64,000 nucleotides of DNA from Flavobacteriaceae bacterium (GTDB lineage: Bacteria; Bacteroidota; Bacteroidia; Flavobacteriales; Flavobacteriaceae). Position 1 is the first letter of the stretch; each line of letters opens with the position of its first letter. The stretch is from contig JAIPBH010000008.1 of assembly GCA_021739635.1 (NCBI GenBank), forward strand, positions 62,001 to 126,000, in the 5' to 3' direction. The translations under genes and the position numbers were made by a program. The notes below the pieces were generated by a model. That model saw nothing but the letters and a program-made list of their open reading frames with translations. It searched no databases and had not been told where the DNA came from. Of the stretch, positions 61,826-64,000 are shown piece after piece.

Positions 61826-63376
61826 TTATTTCCTTAATAAACTAGATTCAAATTTGTCTTTAATAACTAAGCCTATTGGTTTATTGTCTATTTTAGATTC
61901 TAACCATGAAATAATATCTAAATATAAGAATGCTCTGCTTTGATAAGGATCATCTTCATATTGTTTTAATTTTTCATGAAGCTTTATAAATTCTCCTCTA
62001 ACTTCATTAGGATAAATATCGCCTAAACCTCTTAAAAACTTTATAAATTCTTTTTGCACTTCATATAAATCTTCCATCTTGATTAAAAACTTAAAGGTGC
62101 TTTTTATAAGTGTTTCTAAGTTATAGTCTAAACCCGCTTCATAATGTGCTACAAGGTTTAAAATTCTGGCAAAACACAATAAATCTTCTCTCATTTCAAG
62201 AGATTTATTATCTATTATTTTTTCTAAAAAGAAAATACATTTTTTGTTTTCTCCTGCACCAAAATAAAGGCTAGCTATTTTATAATAAAACACCATAATG
62301 TGATGTTCATCAATTCTGTCTTGGTAATTTTTTAAATTCTCTAAAACTTTTTCCGCCATAGGTAAACCTTCTTTAAAGCTACCTTCAATAAAATGCAAAT
62401 TGAATTTATTATTATAGATGTATAAAAAAGCTAACCCTTCTAAATTGTCATCTACAGGAAACCAAAGTTGCTTAGTAACATTTTCCAATTCCTCCAGCGT
62501 TTTCTTAAATTTTTCATAGTGCCTTAAATAATATAAAGACTCTAACAAATAATGATTTCCTTTTAAGAAAAATACGGGATTTAAAACAATCTGATCTTTA
62601 TTATCATAAAATAAAGTAACCCATTTTGCAGAATATTTATAACATGATAAAAAATCTTGGGTTAAAAAACTATACCATAAATGAGCTTTATATAACCATA
62701 ATTTCTCTCTAAAACCTAAAGCAGTTATATCATACTTTGGAAGCCTATCATTAAAATACTTGGTAATTCTTTTATTTTCTTTATCATTTTTCACATAACC
62801 GGTCTTAAGAAATAAACCATACAATTGAAGTGATAAATTTGATAGTTTACTAGCTAATACATTTTGCTGACTAAGCTCTTTAGCTTGTACTGTTAACTCG
62901 TCAGCTCGGCTACTAATACTTCTTGTAATATATTGGGATTCAATCACTTTTTCAAGTTCAACTATTTCATAAGCAATATTTTTTTCTTCGTTGGCAATAG
63001 CTAAACTTTTTGCTTTATCTAATATTTTCAAACTTTGCCTGTACAACCCTTTATGATACAAAATCGTTGCAAAATCTAATTGTTCACGTATTTGAATTCT
63101 TATATTTTGATGTGATGGATTTAACCTTAAAGAAATAAGAATTTGCTTGTATAGATGTGCTTTTAAGTTTGATAATTGTTGTTTTTTTACTATCCCCTTT
63201 TTTAGAATTGTTGTTTCATCATAAAAAGGAAGTTTTTCAAGGATATTGAAAAGGGTTAAAAATTTTGAATCTTCATTTACACCTAATCTTCCAACATAAA
63301 GCTTAAACTGTCTTTTTTCTGATTTTGACAGCGATTTTATTAAAACAAACAAATTATCTTTTTGTTCTTTTGTCAT
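61826..63376 (-). CDS. Large helical protein of unknown function
   Basis: 516 residues with no signal peptide or membrane segment. Sequence is rich in Leu, Lys and Tyr and reads as paired helices over most of its length (for example TILYHKGLYRQSLKILDKAK and NHYLLESLYYLRHYEKFKKT), suggesting TPR-like repeats. The N-terminus (LSKSEKRQFKLYV) is conserved in related flavobacterial proteins as I recall. No enzyme motif. Divergent from leuA and upstream of, but separated from, the riboswitch region. Confidence 0.7.
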   Translation of the reverse strand: MTKEQKDNLFVLIKSLSKSEKRQFKLYVGRLGVNEDSKFLTLFNILEKLPFYDETTILKKGIVKKQQLSNLKAHLYKQILISLRLNPSHQNIRIQIREQLDFATILYHKGLYRQSLKILDKAKSLAIANEEKNIAYEIVELEKVIESQYITRSISSRADELTVQAKELSQQNVLASKLSNLSLQLYGLFLKTGYVKNDKENKRITKYFNDRLPKYDITALGFREKLWLYKAHLWYSFLTQDFLSCYKYSAKWVTLFYDNKDQIVLNPVFFLKGNHYLLESLYYLRHYEKFKKTLEELENVTKQLWFPVDDNLEGLAFLYIYNNKFNLHFIEGSFKEGLPMAEKVLENLKNYQDRIDEHHIMVFYYKIASLYFGAGENKKCIFFLEKIIDNKSLEMREDLLCFARILNLVAHYEAGLDYNLETLIKSTFKFLIKMEDLYEVQKEFIKFLRGLGDIYPNEVRGEFIKLHEKLKQYEDDPYQSRAFLYLDIISWLESKIDNKPIGLVIKDKFESSLLRK

Positions 63377-63524
63377 AGTTGCAAAACTAATATTAAATAA
63401 CTGAAAAACAATACATTAAACAAATAATAAATAGGTTAAACATCGTAATAAAAATATGATGTATTCTATATTTTCGAAACCAAAATATACATTCGTACTA
63501 CAATACAAAAATTTATTTTAATAA

Positions 63525-64000
63525 ATGTTAAATAAGAACGTACATATTTTTGATACAACGCTTAGAGATGGAGAGCAAGTGCCTGGCTGTAAACTAAATA
63601 CAGAACAGAAATTGATTATTGCTGAACAACTTGATTTTTTAGGTGTTGATATTATTGAAGCTGGTTTTCCTGTATCTAGTCCTGGCGACTTTAAATCGGT
63701 AGAAGCCATTTCAAAATTAATAAAACACGCGACAGTTTGTGGACTTACAAGATCGGTTGAAAATGATATAAAAGTAGCTGCTGAAGCCTTAAAATACGCT
63801 AAAAAACCAAGAATTCATACAGGTATTGGAACTTCTGATTCTCATATCCAATTTAAGTTTAAATCCACTCGTGAAGATATTTTAAAAAGAGCTTATGATG
63901 CTGTAAAATATGCTAAATCATTTGTTGAGGATGTTGAATTTTATGCCGAAGATGCTGGAAGAACTGATAATGAATTTTTAGCAAGAGTTTGCGAAACTGT
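63525..64000 (+). CDS. leuA: 2-isopropylmalate synthase (3' end outside window)
   Basis: First step of leucine biosynthesis, condensing acetyl-CoA with 2-ketoisovalerate. 158 codons visible, open to the window edge. It starts [20 protein letters not shown], the metal/substrate motif of the family, then [20 protein letters not shown] and the [16 protein letters not shown] and [18 protein letters not shown] regions. These fit isopropylmalate synthase rather than homocitrate or citramalate synthase, although the C-terminal regulatory domain is not visible. Confidence 0.92.
   Translation, partial: MLNKNVHIFDTTLRDGEQVPGCKLNTEQKLIIAEQLDFLGVDIIEAGFPVSSPGDFKSVEAISKLIKHATVCGLTRSVENDIKVAAEALKYAKKPRIHTGIGTSDSHIQFKFKSTREDILKRAYDAVKYAKSFVEDVEFYAEDAGRTDNEFLARVCET

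Noticed and set aside
63456-63521. 21-residue ORF (MMYSIFSKPKYTFVLQYKNL...) ending 3 nt before leuA, considered as a leader peptide
   Set aside because: No run of Leu codons, no terminator or alternative hairpin follows, and Phe/Tyr/Lys/Asn content is what AT-rich DNA gives by chance.
1-64000. tRNA, rRNA, CRISPR, insertion sequence or prophage
   Set aside because: No gap holds a tRNA-like cloverleaf, there are no regularly spaced repeats, and no transposase, integrase or phage gene is present.

Overview
The window is an AT-rich chromosomal segment of a gliding member of the Flavobacteriaceae (Bacteroidota). The assignment rests on three gliding genes (gldA, gldB, gldC), Bacteroidota-type promoter boxes (TTTG about 18 nt upstream of TAnnTTTG), weak Shine-Dalgarno signals, many lipoproteins, DUF3857, GIN-domain and DUF2061 genes, a split MetH and a MetX-aspartokinase-homoserine dehydrogenase fusion. 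No rRNA, tRNA, CRISPR array, insertion sequence or prophage was seen. The first gene (mreB) and the last (leuA) are cut by the window edges.

Layout. 1-6.2 kb: cell-shape operon mreB-mreC-mreD-PBP2-rodA, then a peptide-deformylase-like lipoprotein. 6.2-11.1 kb: gldC/gldB, nadE, an atypical LuxR-type regulator and dnaG. 11.2-16.3 kb: export-oriented carbohydrate genes (GH130, GMC oxidoreductase, its subunit-3-like partner, GH13). 16.7-20.2 kb: a predicted peptide-ligase cassette (circularly permuted ATP-grasp, alpha-E, transglutaminase). 20.3-25.3 kb: polyprenyl synthase, rlmN, queA, aroA and a MazG-like pyrophosphohydrolase. 25.3-26.6 kb: a Fic gene that appears inserted into the 5' end of that mazG gene. 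26.6-33.1 kb: two DUF3857 transglutaminase-like paralogs, a membrane hydrolase, dtd, rsgA and a small secreted protein.

33.1-37.4 kb: an aromatic amino acid operon (pheA, aminotransferase, tyrA, DAHP synthase/chorismate mutase). It is preceded by a 27-codon leader peptide rich in Phe and Tyr and by overlapping terminator and antiterminator structures, which together make a textbook attenuator. 37.5-40.3 kb: gldA, a GIN-domain lipoprotein and a PagL-like deacylase.

40.4-61.7 kb is almost entirely sulfur metabolism on the minus strand. A SAM-I riboswitch precedes metY, the metX-thrA fusion, a second sulfhydrylase gene and an Rrf2 regulator gene. Next, a Bacteroidota promoter overlapped by a palindromic operator precedes DUF2061-cysH-cysD-cysN-sulfite reductase-cobA-cysG(N)-ferredoxin reductase-cysE-cysM. 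Split metH, a small unknown gene and metF follow. Together these take up and reduce sulfate, make siroheme, assemble cysteine and homocysteine, and methylate homocysteine to methionine.

The most notable observations are the aromatic attenuator, the Fic cassette flanked by a duplicated mazG 5' end with paired operator-like dyads, a predicted exported deformylase, a DnaG lacking all four zinc ligands, a response regulator with Glu at the phospho-acceptor site, an Rrf2-type operator over a sulfur promoter, and a dispersed-repeat candidate beside metF. All functional statements come from reading motifs; no database search was run.
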